Origin: CAVVSD01 sp963837655
Lineage (GTDB): Bacteria > Actinomycetota > Thermoleophilia > Solirubrobacterales > Solirubrobacteraceae
Direction of reading: 5' to 3'
DNA length: 64,000 bases
Assembly: GCA_963837655.1 (NCBI GenBank)
Contig: CAWIOK010000006.1
Location: 248,001-312,000, forward strand
Shown: positions 1-9,247 of the stretch, in pieces
How positions within the stretch are numbered: position 1 is the stretch's first letter
Layout: each line of letters starts with the position of its first letter
Translations under genes and position numbers: made by a program
The notes under the pieces: model-generated
What the model saw: the letters and a program-made list of their open reading frames with translations, nothing else
The model's database searches: none
What the model was told of the DNA's origin: nothing

Positions 1-789
1 ATCGACCGCCAGGTGCGTGCGCGCTGGCTCCATCGCGTGCACCGGGGCGTCTACGCGGTCGGGCATCGCGCCCTGACAGACCGTGGGCGGTGGTTGGCTG
101 CCACGCTCGCCTGCGATGCCGCGCTGAGCCATCACAGCGGCGGCGCGCTGTGGGAACTGCCCATCTCCGACAACGGCCTGACGCGTGTGACCACGTCCAC
201 CGCGCGGCGAAGGGCACGCATCGATGCCCATCGCGCCCACTTGCATCCCAGAGACCGAACCATCCGCCACGGCATCCCGGTCACCACCGTCGCCCGGACC
301 CTCGTCGACCTCTCACATTCCCTCGATGACCAGTCCCTGCACCGCGTCGTGAGGGAGGCGCAGTTCAGAGGCATCTTCGACGAGGCGCGCGTGAAGGAGT
401 CACTGGCCAGGAGGCCGTCGGCGCGGCTGAAGGCGTACCTCGGCGTCACGACCCTCACCCAGACCGAATTGGAGGACCGCTTTCTCCGGCTCTGCAGGCG
501 CTACCTCATCCCGACGCCCGCGACCCAGCACGGCATCAGACCGCGCGTCGACTTCGCCTGGCCCGACCGGCGCCTCATCGTCGAGGTCGACGGCTGGGAG
601 GCGCATCGGACCCGCGTCGCCTTCCAGGAAGACCGCACGAACACCAACCGACTGCAGCTCGCCCGCAACGTCGTCCTGCGCTACACGTGGGACGACGTGC
701 GGATCCGCCACGGCGACGTCGCAGCCCAGGTCCTCTACGCCGGGAACTTCTCCAGCACCCACTCCGGCCCCAGCGGCGTGCGCCGGTAG
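1..789 (+). CDS. DUF559 / AbiEi-like antitoxin-domain protein, 5' end outside window
   Basis: The reading frame is already open at base 1 (Ile-Asp-Arg-Gln before the first in-window GTG at 13), so the true start lies upstream and the gene is 5'-partial. The N-terminal part matches the winged-helix region typical of actinobacterial type IV AbiEi-like proteins (LHRVHRGVYAVGH near the start). The C-terminal ~100 residues form a DUF559, Vsr/endonuclease-like fold with the core VDFAWP...RLIVEVDGWEAH and a following RTNTNRLQLA. In this family the two domains are commonly fused; the biochemical role is unproven, and a nuclease or toxin-antitoxin role is only inferred. No partner toxin gene is visible downstream. 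The 3' end overlaps the convergent gene 735-1211 by 55 bases. Confidence 0.75.
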   Translation: MDRQVRARWLHRVHRGVYAVGHRALTDRGRWLAATLACDAALSHHSGGALWELPISDNGLTRVTTSTARRRARIDAHRAHLHPRDRTIRHGIPVTTVARTLVDLSHSLDDQSLHRVVREAQFRGIFDEARVKESLARRPSARLKAYLGVTTLTQTELEDRFLRLCRRYLIPTPATQHGIRPRVDFAWPDRRLIVEVDGWEAHRTRVAFQEDRTNTNRLQLARNVVLRYTWDDVRIRHGDVAAQVLYAGNFSSTHSGPSGVRR

Positions 790-1211
790 GGCCGGCCGCC
801 GACGAGGACGTAGTCGCGGGTTCGCGGGTCGATCGGGAGCTGGCGCTCGATCGGGAACCACTCGTTGTGCTGGTGGATCAGCTCGTTGACGTCGTCGAAC
901 GGCCAGGACCGCGCCAGCGCGCGCCACCGCGTCGCGAACGCCTCGGGGTCGCCGCCGTGCTCCTCGCGCAGCGCCCGGTACGCGCGCTCGAGCCGACGGG
1001 TCTCGCGGGCGATGCCCGCGTCGATCTCCCCCAGCCGCTCCATCCAGCGGGGTCTGACGCCCGCCTGGAGGTACGCCTCCACGCTGCGCCGAGTCTGCCG
1101 CGCCCGTCGCGAGAGCGGGCGCCCGACGCCGTCGACCTCCTCGAGGTCGCGTGCCAGGAGCCGCTCGACCGCGCTGAGCCGGTCCTCGTCCTGCGCCCTG
1201 TCGTCCGTCAC
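735..1211 (-). CDS. Conserved hypothetical protein, 158 aa
   Basis: I do not recognise a named family. The protein is soluble, charged and probably helical, with Arg/Glu-rich segments in the first 90 residues and a Trp/Tyr-rich C-terminus (WPFDDVNELIHQHNEWFPIE, then a GGRPYRRTPLGPEW segment) that looks like a conserved core. No signal peptide or membrane segment is visible. It starts with ATG at 1211, 35 bases from the divergent SDR gene, so the two may share a short promoter region. Its end overlaps the DUF559 gene tail-to-tail by 55 bases. Codon use is typical of the neighbours, and the strong sequence patterning argues for a real gene rather than a shadow. Confidence 0.6.
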   Translation of the reverse strand: MTDDRAQDEDRLSAVERLLARDLEEVDGVGRPLSRRARQTRRSVEAYLQAGVRPRWMERLGEIDAGIARETRRLERAYRALREEHGGDPEAFATRWRALARSWPFDDVNELIHQHNEWFPIERQLPIDPRTRDYVLVGGRPYRRTPLGPEWVLEKFPA

Positions 1212-1246
1212 TGCATCCCCATGCTAGGACCGGCGATGATGTAGCG

Positions 1247-2014
1247 GTGAGTACACCCCAGCAAACCGGCGCGAAGGTCACCGTCGTGACCGGCGCGGGC
1301 TCCGGCATCGGACGTTCGGTCGCCGTCGAGCTCGCCGGTCAGGGACACCGGCTCGTCCTCGCCGGCCGCCGCGAGGACGCCCTGGTCGAGACCGCCGCCC
1401 TGTGCGTCGGCGAGCCGCCCCTCGTCGCCCCGACCGACGTGCGCGACTCCGCGGCCGTCGATCTCCTCTTCGCCAGGCGCTCTCGATGCCCACGGCCGCA
1501 TCGACGTCCTCTTCAACAACGCCGGCACGACCGGACCGGCCGGACTGCCCGACGAGATCGACCCCGCCGACTGGGCCGCCGCCGTCGAGACGAACCTCAC
1601 CGGCTCGTTCCTCTGTGCCCGCGCCGCCTTCGGCGCGATGCGGCGGCAGAACCCGCGCGGGGGCCGGATCATCAACAACGGCTCGATCTCCGCGCACGTC
1701 CCGCGGCCGGGGACGGCCGCCTACAGCGCTCGACGAAGCACGCGATCACCGGCCTCACGAAGTCGCTCGCGCTCGACGGACGCCCGTTCGACATCGCCTG
1801 CGGTCAGATCGACATCGGCAACGCCGAGACCGCCATCGCGGAGATGATGGCCCGCGGCGTCCCACAGCCCGACGGCAGCGTGCGCCCCGAGCCGACGATG
1901 GACGTCGGTGAGATCGGCCGCGCCGTCGCGCACATGGCGAGCCTCCCGCTGGACGCCAACGTCCTGTTCATGACGATCATGGCGACGAACATGCCGTACG
2001 TCGGCCGAGGCTGA
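1247..2014 (+). pseudogene. Short-chain dehydrogenase/reductase, two frameshifts
   Basis: This is a Rossmann-fold NAD(P)-dependent oxidoreductase of the classical SDR family. The frame starting at GTG 1247 carries the cofactor motif TGAGSGIG (residues ~15-22). The protein continues in the +1 frame with NNAG and the NGS(I)S catalytic strand, then returns to the first frame at the YSASTKHAITGL active-site motif. Two single-base indels restore a normal ~255-residue SDR: an extra base near 1470-1485 and a missing base near 1730 (AGC-GC-TCG, where a G would give Ser-Ala-Ser). The C-terminal MATNMPYVGRG is typical of actinobacterial SDRs of unknown substrate. GuaB1 follows 6 bases downstream. It is either a broken gene or a consensus error; see findings. 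Confidence 0.75.
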
Positions 2015-2020
2015 TCACGG

Positions 2021-3463
2021 ATGCGATTCCTGGACGATCGCGCGCCGGTCACCGACGCGACCTACGACGACGTCTTCCTCGTCCCCCGCCGCTCGGACAT
2101 CGCCTCGCGCCTGGACGTCGACCTCGCCACGCCCGACGGCAGCGGCACCACGATCCCGGTGGTCGCCGCGAACATGACCGCAGTGTCCGGCCGGCGTATG
2201 GCGGAGACGATCGCGCGCCGCGGCGGCCTGGCCGTCATCCCGCAGGACATCCCGGTCGACGTCGTGCGCGAGGTCATCGCATGGGTGAAGTCCCGCAACC
2301 TCGTGCACGACACCCCGATCACGCTCGAGCCGACCGCGACCGCCGCCGAGGCCCTCTCGCTGCTGCCCAAGCGCGCGCACGGCGGGGTGATCGTCGTCGA
2401 TGGAGGCCGCCCGGTGGGCGTCGTGACCGAGGCCGACTGCGCCGGCGTTGACCGCTTCGCCCAGCTCGACACGATCATGTCGCGCGAGCTGCTGACGCTG
2501 CCCGTCGGCGTGTCGCCGCGGCAGGCGTTCGAGCTCCTCTACGCGGGCGGGCGCCACCGCCTCGCCCCGGTCGTCAACGCCGACGGGTCGCTCGCCGGCG
2601 TCCTGACGCGCAGCGGCGCGCTGCGCGCATCCATCTACACGCCGGCCACCGACGACCACGGCCGGCTGCGGATCGCCGCGGCGCTGGGCATCTCGCGCAG
2701 CGCGCACGGACGCGCCGAGGTCCTGCTGGAGGCCGGCGCAGACGTCCTCGTCCTCGACACCGCCCATGGCCACCAGGAGCAGATGCTCGACGCCGTGCGG
2801 GCCGTGCGAGCGCTGGACCCGCCGGTGCCGGTCGTCGCCGGCAACGTCGTCACCGCCGAGGGCGTGCGCGACCTCGTCGAGGCCGGCGCCGACATCGTCA
2901 AGGTCGGCGTCGGGCCCGGCGCGATGTGCACGACGCGCATGGTCACCGGCGTCGGGCGGCCGCAGTTCTCTGCGGTGCTCGAGTGCGCCGCGCAGGCGCG
3001 CGAGCTGGGCGCGCACGTGTGGGCCGACGGCGGCGTGCGCTATCCACGCGACGTCGCGCTGGCGATCGCAGCCGGCGCGTCGAACGTCATGGTCGGCTCC
3101 TGGCTTGCGGGCACGCACGAGTCCCCTGGCGACGCCATCCGCGACGCCGACGGGCGCCTGTACAAGGAGAGCTTCGGGATGGCGTCCGCCCGCGCGGTGC
3201 GCACGCGCACCGCCGACGACTCGCCCGTTCGACCAGGCCCGCAAGGCGATGTTCGAGGAGGGGATCTCCTCGTCGCGCATGTACCTCGACGCGGAGCGGC
3301 CCGGCGTGGAGGACGTGCTCGACCGCATCGCGGCCGGGCTTGCGCAGCGCGTGCACGTACAGCGGCGCGCGCACGCTCGACGAGCCTCCACGAGCGCGCG
3401 GTCGTGGGCACGCAGAGCGCGGCGGGCTACGCGGAGGGCAAGCCACTGCGCAGCACCTGGTGA
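2021..3463 (+). pseudogene. guaB1: GuaB1 family IMP dehydrogenase-related protein (GMP reductase-like), three frameshifts
   Basis: This is a TIM-barrel IMPDH/GMPR enzyme with a CBS pair (residues ~95-215) inserted in the barrel. The catalytic-loop cysteine sits in GPGAMCTTRM (~residue 305). Mycobacterial GuaB1 members of this size (~479 aa) are reported to act as GMP reductases, which is the most likely role here in purine salvage. The last quarter is split over three frames: an extra G at ~3227 (SPFDQAR), an extra T at ~3341 (GLRSACTYSGARTL) and an extra C at ~3385 (ELHERAVVGTQSAAGY). Correcting these gives a full-length protein. ATG start 6 bases after the SDR; the TGA stop overlaps the GTG start of the MFS gene. 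With the indels as read, the C-terminal active-site flap would be lost. Confidence 0.85.
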
Positions 3464-4655
3464 CCGCTCCAACGCGGGCGAGGGTCTCCCGCCGCCTCGT
3501 CGTCCTCATGGCGATCGCGGGCGGCGCCTCGGTCGCCAACCTCTACTACGCCCAGCCGCTGCTGGACGTCATCGCCGAGTCCCTGGGCGTGTCCATCGAG
3601 GCCGCCGGCCTGATCGTGACGTTCACGCAGCTCGGCTACCTGTTCGGGATCGTCGCGCTCGTGCCCCTCGGCGACATGGTCGAGCGCCGACGCTACGTCC
3701 CGCGGGTGCTCGTCGTCGCTGCGCTCGCGCTCGACCTGCGCCGCCGCGGCGCCGTCGTTGTCGGCCCTGGCCGTCGCGCTCGTCGTGGTCGGCGTCACGT
3801 CGGTCGGGGCGCAGCTGCTGATCCCGTTCGCCGCGACGCTGGCGCGCGACGACGAGCGCGGGACCGTGATGGGGATCGTGATGAGCGGCGTGCTGCTGGG
3901 CGTGCTGCTCGCGCGAACGGTCAGCGGCCTGCTCGCGGAGCTCGGCGGCTGGCGGCTCGTCTACGCCTGCGCGGCCGTCCTCATGCTCACCCTGGCCGTC
4001 GTCCTCTCGCGCTCGCTGCCGCTGGCACGCCCCGTCCGCCTGGATCGGGTATCGGCCGCTGTTCGGATCGGTCGCGCGGCTCGTGCGGTCCGAGCCGCTG
4101 CTGCGGCGCCGGATGCTCCTCTCGTTCCTCGGCTTCGCGAACTTCACGATCCTCTGGACGTCGCTGACGTTCCTGCTCAGCGACCCGCCCTTCGACTACT
4201 CGGAGGGCACGATCGGGCTCTTCGGGCTCCTGGGGATCGGCGGCGCGATCGCGGCGCAGGTCGCGGGCAAGATCATCGACCGCGGCTACGTCCACGTCCT
4301 CACGGGGTTCGCGCTGACCGGGATCGTGGTCGCGCGACTCATCCTGACCCAGGCCGAGGGCGCGCTCGCCGTCCTGATCATCGGGATGGTGCTCTTCGAC
4401 CTCTCGCAGCAGAGCTCGCTCGTCTGCCACCAGAACGTCGTGCTCAACGTCACCGACGAGGCGCGCGGGCGGGCGACGACCGCGCAGGTCTCCTCGGCGT
4501 TCGTGGGCGGCGCGATCGGCTCGGCCATCGCCGCCGCGACCTACGCGGCGGGCGGCTGGCAGCTCGTCAACGGACTCGCCATCGGCCTCGGCGTCCTTGC
4601 GCTCGCGGCGTGGTCGGCGGAGCGCATCAGGGTGCGACGCGCCGTTGCGCGATGA
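3460..4655 (+). pseudogene. MFS transporter, two frameshifts
   Basis: This is a major facilitator superfamily integral membrane transporter with about 12 predicted membrane segments. GTG start in the GTGA overlap with guaB1. The first part contains NLYYAQPLLDVIAE and the loop 2-3 motif GDMVERRR typical of MFS_1 drug/metabolite exporters. The frame changes near 3735 (an extra base after VLVVAALAL, continuing AAAAPSLSALAVALVVVG) and near 4035 (an extra C, continuing WIGYRPLFGSVARLVRSEP). With both corrected the protein is about 397 aa with a normal topology. The substrate cannot be told from the sequence. The stop overlaps the downstream MetE-like gene (ATGA), so the three genes are translationally coupled. 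Confidence 0.75.
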
Positions 4656-5690
4656 TCATGCACGTGAATCGAATCCTTCCCACGACGGTCGTCGGAAGCC
4701 TCCCCCAGCCCGACTGGCTCCTCGACCGCGACATGCTGCGCGACCGCCTCCCCGCGCGCGTGCGCACGCCCGACCTCTGGCGTGTCGCCCCCGACCTCCT
4801 CGAGACCGCGCAGGACGACGCAACCCTCCTGGCCATCCGCGACATGGAGCGCGCGGGCGTCGACATCATCACCGACGGCGAGATCCGCCGCGAGAGCTAC
4901 TCCAACCGCTTCGCGACCGCGCTCGACGGCATGGACCTCGACAACCCCGCCGAGATCCTCAGCCGAGCGGGCAAGCCCAACAAGGTGCCGCGCGTCACCG
5001 GGAGGATCCGGCGCCGCGAGCCGGTGGAGGTCCGCGACCTCCGGTTCCTGCGCGCGCAACACCGACCGCCAGGTGAAGATCACCCTCCCCGGCCCGTTCA
5101 CGATGAGCCAGCAGGCCGTCGACGAGCACTACGGCGACGTCAAGGCGCTGGCGATGGACCTCGCCGTCGCCGTCAACGAGGAGATCCGCGACCTCTTCGC
5201 CGCCGGCGCGGACGTCGTGCAGATCGATGAGCCGTGGGTCCAGTCGCGGCCCGAGCAGGCACGCGAGTACGCGATCGAGGTCATCAACCACGCGCTCGAC
5301 GGCGTGGGCGGCACGACCGCGCTGCACTCCTGCTTCGGCTACGCGCACATGGTCCACGACCGCCCGCCCGGCTATCCGATCCTGGCCGAGCTCAACGACT
5401 GCGCCGCCGATCAGCTCGTGATCGAGGCCGCGCAGCCCGACCTCGACCTGTCGGTGCTGGAGCAGCTCCCGGACAAGGTCATCGCGATCGGCGTGGTCAG
5501 CCTCGGCGACCTCGAGATCGAGCCGGTGGACCTCATCGCCGACCGGATCCGCGCCGCCCTGCGCCACGTGAACGCCGGGCGACTGCAGGTCGCGCCCGAC
5601 TGCGGGATGAAGTACCTGCCGCGCGACGTCGCCGTCGGCAAGCTCGCCGCGATGGTCCAGGCGGCGGACGTCGTGCGCCGCGAGCTGTAG
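4652..5690 (+). pseudogene. Cobalamin-independent methionine synthase-like (MetE C-terminal domain) protein, one frameshift
   Basis: This ~345-residue single-domain member of the MetE/COG0620 family uses a zinc-bound thiol to accept a methyl group. The N-terminal LPTTVVGSLPQPDW and the zinc-ligand motifs LHSCFGY and PDCGMKYL are present, as is IDEPW. One extra C at ~5056 splits it: RFLRA reads on correctly as NTDRQVKITLPGPFTMSQQ in the next frame. Short forms like this are often core MetE enzymes or methylcobamide/methylthiol transferases, so the exact methyl donor is uncertain. Start is ATG 4652 overlapping the MFS stop; ATG 4658 is an alternative. The next gene (GT2-GtrA) converges and ends one base away. 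Confidence 0.8.
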
Positions 5691-6893
5691 CTACTCGACG
5701 AGGACCGGCGGCTCGGCCGGCGCCGCCTGCGTGGGATGCGGGCGGTGCCGCCGGGCGAACACCCAGGTCCGGAAGGCGACGTAGCGGGTGACCGTGGCCG
5801 CCAGGCTCGCGACGATCAGGACGGCGAGCTCGACCCAGCGCGGCGGTGTGGCGTCCAGGCCGTGCAGCACCGCGAGGGCCCCCGTCGTCAACCCGACGGT
5901 CAGCACGAACACCAGCGCACCGCGGACGTGGTGGCCGGCCAGGCCCTCGCGCCCGCGGACCCCGAACGTGTAGCGGCGGTTGGCCGCGGTGTTCGCCACC
6001 GCCGTGATGGCGAGCGCCGCGATGTTCGCGGCGCCGGCGCCCAGCGGGCCGCTCAGCAGCAGGAAGAGCAGCGCGTAGGCGACCGTCGACAGCACGCCGA
6101 CGCCGATGAACCTGGCGATCGCGCCGTCGGCGACGAGCCGCGCGACGCCGCGCAGGTCGTCCCACGCGGTCTTCACGATGTCCACCCGCGAGTCGGGGTC
6201 GTCGACCCAGTCGACCGGGACCTCGTGGATGCGCAGGCCGCGGCGCTGGGCGAGCACGAGCAGCTCGGTGTCGAAGAACCACCCGTTGTCGCGCACGTCG
6301 TCGATGAGGCTGCGCAGCACGCTCGTGCGGACCGCCTTGAAGCCGCACTGCGCGTCGCTGAAGTGCGCCCGGAGCGCCGCGTGGAGGATGCCGTTGTAGG
6401 TCCGGGAGATGAGCTCGCGCTTGGGGCCGCGGACCACCCGCGCGCCGTGTGCGAGGCGGGTGCCGATGGCGAGGTCGGAGTGCCCCGACAGCAACGGGGC
6501 GACGAGCGGCAGCAGACCGCGCAGGTCCGTCGAGAGGTCGACGTCCATGTATGCGACGACCTGCGCCGGGCTCGATGACCAGGCGGCGCGCAATGCGCGG
6601 CCACGGCCCTTCTCCTCGAGGCGCAGCACCTTGACCCCGCGCAGCTCGCGGGCCATCTGGCGCGCGACGTACGGCGTGGCGTCGGTGCTGGCGTTGTCGG
6701 CGATGACGATCCGCCAGGTGAAGGGCAGCTCGGCCGAGAGGAACCGGTGCAGGCGGCGGACCGTGTACTCGAGGACGGCCTGCTCGTTGTAGACCGGGAT
6801 GACGATGTCGATCTGCGGGGCCTGCTCGGCTCGGGGCTGCAAGGCACGCAGGACGGCCGGTCCGTCGACGATGCCTGTGTGCTCTGCGTTCAT
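5691..6893 (-). CDS. Bifunctional GT2 glycosyltransferase / GtrA-like membrane protein
   Basis: Residues ~25-240 form a family 2 glycosyltransferase of the dolichol/polyprenyl-phosphate sugar synthase type: IDIVIPVYNE, ADNASTD, the metal-binding DVDLSTD and the GFKAVR region. Residues ~255-385 hold about four membrane helices ending in the GtrA signature AANRRYTFGVRG and YVAFRTWVF. Such fusions transfer a sugar to polyprenyl phosphate and flip or anchor it for cell-envelope glycan or protein modification; donor and final acceptor are unknown. ATG start at 6893. It lies 60 bases downstream of the co-directional histidine kinase and could be co-transcribed with the two-component system. Confidence 0.88.
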   Translation of the reverse strand: MNAEHTGIVDGPAVLRALQPRAEQAPQIDIVIPVYNEQAVLEYTVRRLHRFLSAELPFTWRIVIADNASTDATPYVARQMARELRGVKVLRLEEKGRGRALRAAWSSSPAQVVAYMDVDLSTDLRGLLPLVAPLLSGHSDLAIGTRLAHGARVVRGPKRELISRTYNGILHAALRAHFSDAQCGFKAVRTSVLRSLIDDVRDNGWFFDTELLVLAQRRGLRIHEVPVDWVDDPDSRVDIVKTAWDDLRGVARLVADGAIARFIGVGVLSTVAYALLFLLLSGPLGAGAANIAALAITAVANTAANRRYTFGVRGREGLAGHHVRGALVFVLTVGLTTGALAVLHGLDATPPRWVELAVLIVASLAATVTRYVAFRTWVFARRHRPHPTQAAPAEPPVLVE

Positions 6894-6953
6894 GCGAGCA
6901 GAATCGGTGGCGCCCGTCGGAGGAGCGTCGGGATCGGCTGAGAGGAGTCTGAG

Positions 6954-8438
6954 TCAGTCCACGGGCGTCGCGACGGGGCCCGTGGGCCGCATGCGCACGG
7001 CCGCAGTGGGAAGCGTCACGACGAAGCGCGCGCCCCCGTCGGGCGCATTGCCGGCGGACACCGCGCCCCCGTGCCCGTCCACGATCGCCGCGACGATCGC
7101 GAGCCCGAGGCCCGCGCCGCCGCGCCCGCGCTCGCGCCCGCCCTCGGCGCGCCAGAAGCGCTCGAAGAGATGCTCGGGCTGATCGGTCGGCAGGCCAGGC
7201 CCGTGGTCGCGGACCTCGAGGCGCGCGCGATCGCCCATGTGCGAGACGCTCACCTCGATCGGCGTTCCGGCAGGCGTGTGGACGAGCGCGTTGCGCAGCA
7301 GGTTCGCGAGGACCTGGCGCAACCGGTCGGGCTCGCCGGAGACGGACACGGTCCCGTCGACCTCCAGCTCGATGTCGCGGTCGGGGGCGGTCGCCCGGGC
7401 GTCGTCGACGGCATCGCCCGCGAGGGCCGTGAGGTCGACGTCCTCGCGCTCGGCGTCGGGCACCTCGTCGAGCCGGGCCAGCATCAGGAGGTCCTCGACC
7501 AGCACGCCCATGCGCTGCGCCTCCTCCTCGATGCGCCGCATCGCCTTCGCGGTGTCCTCGGGCTCCTTCGCCGCGCCGATGCGGAACAGCTCCGCGTAGC
7601 CGCGGATGGAGGCCAGCGGGGTGCGCAGCTCGTGCGACGCGTCGGCCAGGAACCGCCGGAGGCGCTCCTCGCTGGCCGCGCGCTCGGCGAAGGCGTGCTC
7701 CAGGCGGTCGAGCATGGCGTTGAGCGCGAGCCCGAGCCGCCCGACCTCGGTCCGCGGATCGGTCGCCTCGATGCGGTGCGACAGATCGCCGCCCGCGATC
7801 GCGCCGGCCGTGTGGCCCATGCGGTCCAGCGGCAGCAGACCGATGCGCACGACCATCCAGGCCACCGCGCCCAGGATCACCAGCACGCCCAGGATCACGA
7901 GACCCATGACGAGCAGCAGCTGGTTGAGCGTGCGATCCACCTCGTGCAGCGGCACGGCCGCGACGATCGTCCCGCCCCCGCGGTCGTGCAGCGCGTAGAC
8001 GCGATAGCGGTTGGAGTCCCCGTCGGTGCCGTCGACGGTGAACAGCTTCTGCACCGGGACGTTCTTCGGGAGGTCGGGGTGGGCGGTGACCGTCTCGTCG
8101 GTGTTGTAGACGAGCACGATGTCGTCCTCGACCGTGCCGTCGGCCGCGCGCCGCTGACCGTAGGTCCCGGCGGGCGGCTGCGCGCTCGGTCCCCCGCCGG
8201 GCGGCGGGCGATCGACGCCACGGCCGGGCGATGAGGAGGAGTCCCCGTCACGCGGTCCGAAGCCGTTCCCGTTCAGCGCCACGGCGACCGCGAACGGCGC
8301 CGCGCGCGCCTGCTGATCGACGCGCTCGTAGAGGAACCTGCGCTGTTCGGCGTACGTCACCCCTGCGAGCACCAGCAGCCCGACCGCGGCGAGCGCGAGC
8401 AGGCCCGCGATGAGCCGGGCCCGCAGGGAGGCCATCAC
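6954..8438 (-). CDS. HAMP-containing sensor histidine kinase
   Basis: Membrane-bound two-component kinase. The first helix spans residues ~8-28. An extracytoplasmic domain (~30-170) carries a Gly/Pro/Ser-rich low-complexity stretch (~58-92). The second helix is ~172-198 and is followed by HAMP. The HisKA H-box is DASHELRTPLAS with His ~269; the N-box is LLRNALVH and the G-boxes DHGPGLP and GAGLGLAIV form HATPase_c. Architecture and neighbour match OmpR-type systems such as MprB/TcrY/CutS-like kinases. Start is GTG 8438 or ATG 8435, 1-4 bases after the response regulator stop, so the pair is one transcript. The stimulus is unknown. Confidence 0.93.
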   Translation of the reverse strand: MMASLRARLIAGLLALAAVGLLVLAGVTYAEQRRFLYERVDQQARAAPFAVAVALNGNGFGPRDGDSSSSPGRGVDRPPPGGGPSAQPPAGTYGQRRAADGTVEDDIVLVYNTDETVTAHPDLPKNVPVQKLFTVDGTDGDSNRYRVYALHDRGGGTIVAAVPLHEVDRTLNQLLLVMGLVILGVLVILGAVAWMVVRIGLLPLDRMGHTAGAIAGGDLSHRIEATDPRTEVGRLGLALNAMLDRLEHAFAERAASEERLRRFLADASHELRTPLASIRGYAELFRIGAAKEPEDTAKAMRRIEEEAQRMGVLVEDLLMLARLDEVPDAEREDVDLTALAGDAVDDARATAPDRDIELEVDGTVSVSGEPDRLRQVLANLLRNALVHTPAGTPIEVSVSHMGDRARLEVRDHGPGLPTDQPEHLFERFWRAEGGRERGRGGAGLGLAIVAAIVDGHGGAVSAGNAPDGGARFVVTLPTAAVRMRPTGPVATPVD

Positions 8439-8439
8439 G

Positions 8440-9141
8440 TCAGGTCCTGGGTGTCCTGAGCGCGTACCCGACGCCGCGCACGGTGTGGATGAGCGACGGG
8501 CCGTGGACGTCCAGCTTCTTGCGCAGGTAGCTCACGTAGGTCTCCAGTACCCGCGCGTCGCCACCGAAGTCGTACTTCCACACGTGCTCGAGCAGCTGTG
8601 CTCGCGTGAGGACGCGGCGCGGGTTCAGCATGAGGTAGCGCAGAAGCCGGTACTCCGTCGCCGTCAGGTCGACGAGCGTCCCCGCCCGCGTCACCTCGCG
8701 CGTCTCCTCGTCGAGCTCGAGATCCTCGAACACGAGCCGCCCGGAGTCCGGCTCGGCAAGGCCCGTTCGGCGCAGGATCGTCCGTATGCGGGCGATGAGC
8801 TCCTCGAGGCTGAAGGGCTTGGTGACGTAGTCGTCGCCACCGATGGACAGGCCCCGGATCTTGTCCGCGGTGTCGTCGCGGGCGGTGAGGAAGATGATCG
8901 GTACACGCGCACGCTGTGCGCCGAGGCGCTGCGCGACGTCGAACCCCTCCATGTCCGGCAGCATGACGTCGAGCACCATGAGGTGCGGGCGGAACTCGGA
9001 GACGGCGTTGAGGGCGTCGGCCCCCGTCTGCGCCGACTCCACCGCGAAGCCCTGGAAACGGAGGGCCATCGTCACCACGTCGACGATGTTCGGCTCATCG
9101 TCGACCACCAGCACGCGGTGAGCATCTGTCTGATCGCTCAT
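8440..9141 (-). CDS. OmpR/PhoB-family response regulator
   Basis: Receiver domain (residues ~8-120) with acidic pocket Asp14/Asp15, phospho-acceptor Asp58 (VLDVMLPD), the conserved Thr in FLTARDD and Lys in YVTKPFSLEEL. A winged-helix DNA-binding domain follows (~135-230), ending in VRGVGYALRTP. At 233 aa it is a standard size. ATG 9141 is chosen over longer upstream frames because MSDQTDAHRVLVVDDEP gives the normal receiver start. Cognate kinase is immediately downstream. The gene is divergent from the alcohol dehydrogenase, with 106 bases between them. Confidence 0.95.
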   Translation of the reverse strand: MSDQTDAHRVLVVDDEPNIVDVVTMALRFQGFAVESAQTGADALNAVSEFRPHLMVLDVMLPDMEGFDVAQRLGAQRARVPIIFLTARDDTADKIRGLSIGGDDYVTKPFSLEELIARIRTILRRTGLAEPDSGRLVFEDLELDEETREVTRAGTLVDLTATEYRLLRYLMLNPRRVLTRAQLLEHVWKYDFGGDARVLETYVSYLRKKLDVHGPSLIHTVRGVGYALRTPRT

Positions 9142-9205
9142 ATGACAAGTATCGGTGATCCTGCTGGGAACAGCCTGAGAACGTGCTGTATCCCCCGGCC
9201 TGGCA

Positions 9206-9224
9206 ATGTTCGCCACCCGAACAT
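9206..9224. promoter_or_regulatory. Inverted repeat ATGTTCG-N5-CGAACAT, putative operator
   Basis: A perfect 7-bp inverted repeat with a 5-base spacer lies 23 bases upstream of the alcohol dehydrogenase ATG, just before its strong Shine-Dalgarno GGAGGAG at 9234-9240. Position and symmetry suit a repressor site or a small leader hairpin. The binding protein is unknown; it does not match the direct GAAC-N4-GTTC SOS box arrangement. Confidence 0.4.
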
Positions 9225-9247
9225 CGTCACACCGGAGGAGAACCGCG

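Noticed and set aside
3190..3463. Programmed ribosomal frameshifting in guaB1
   Set aside because: Three +1 events in 160 bases, with no slippery heptamer or pseudoknot, and similar indels in six other unrelated genes; sequence error or decay is simpler.
2015..3472. 485-codon open frame antisense to guaB1
   Set aside because: Arg/Ala/His-rich composition without any motif; long antisense frames are expected in DNA of this GC content, and the plus strand has clear IMPDH-family homology.
9206..9224. LexA/SOS box upstream of the alcohol dehydrogenase
   Set aside because: The half-sites GTTCG and CGAAC are in the reverse orientation and spacing from the actinobacterial GAAC-N4-GTTC box.
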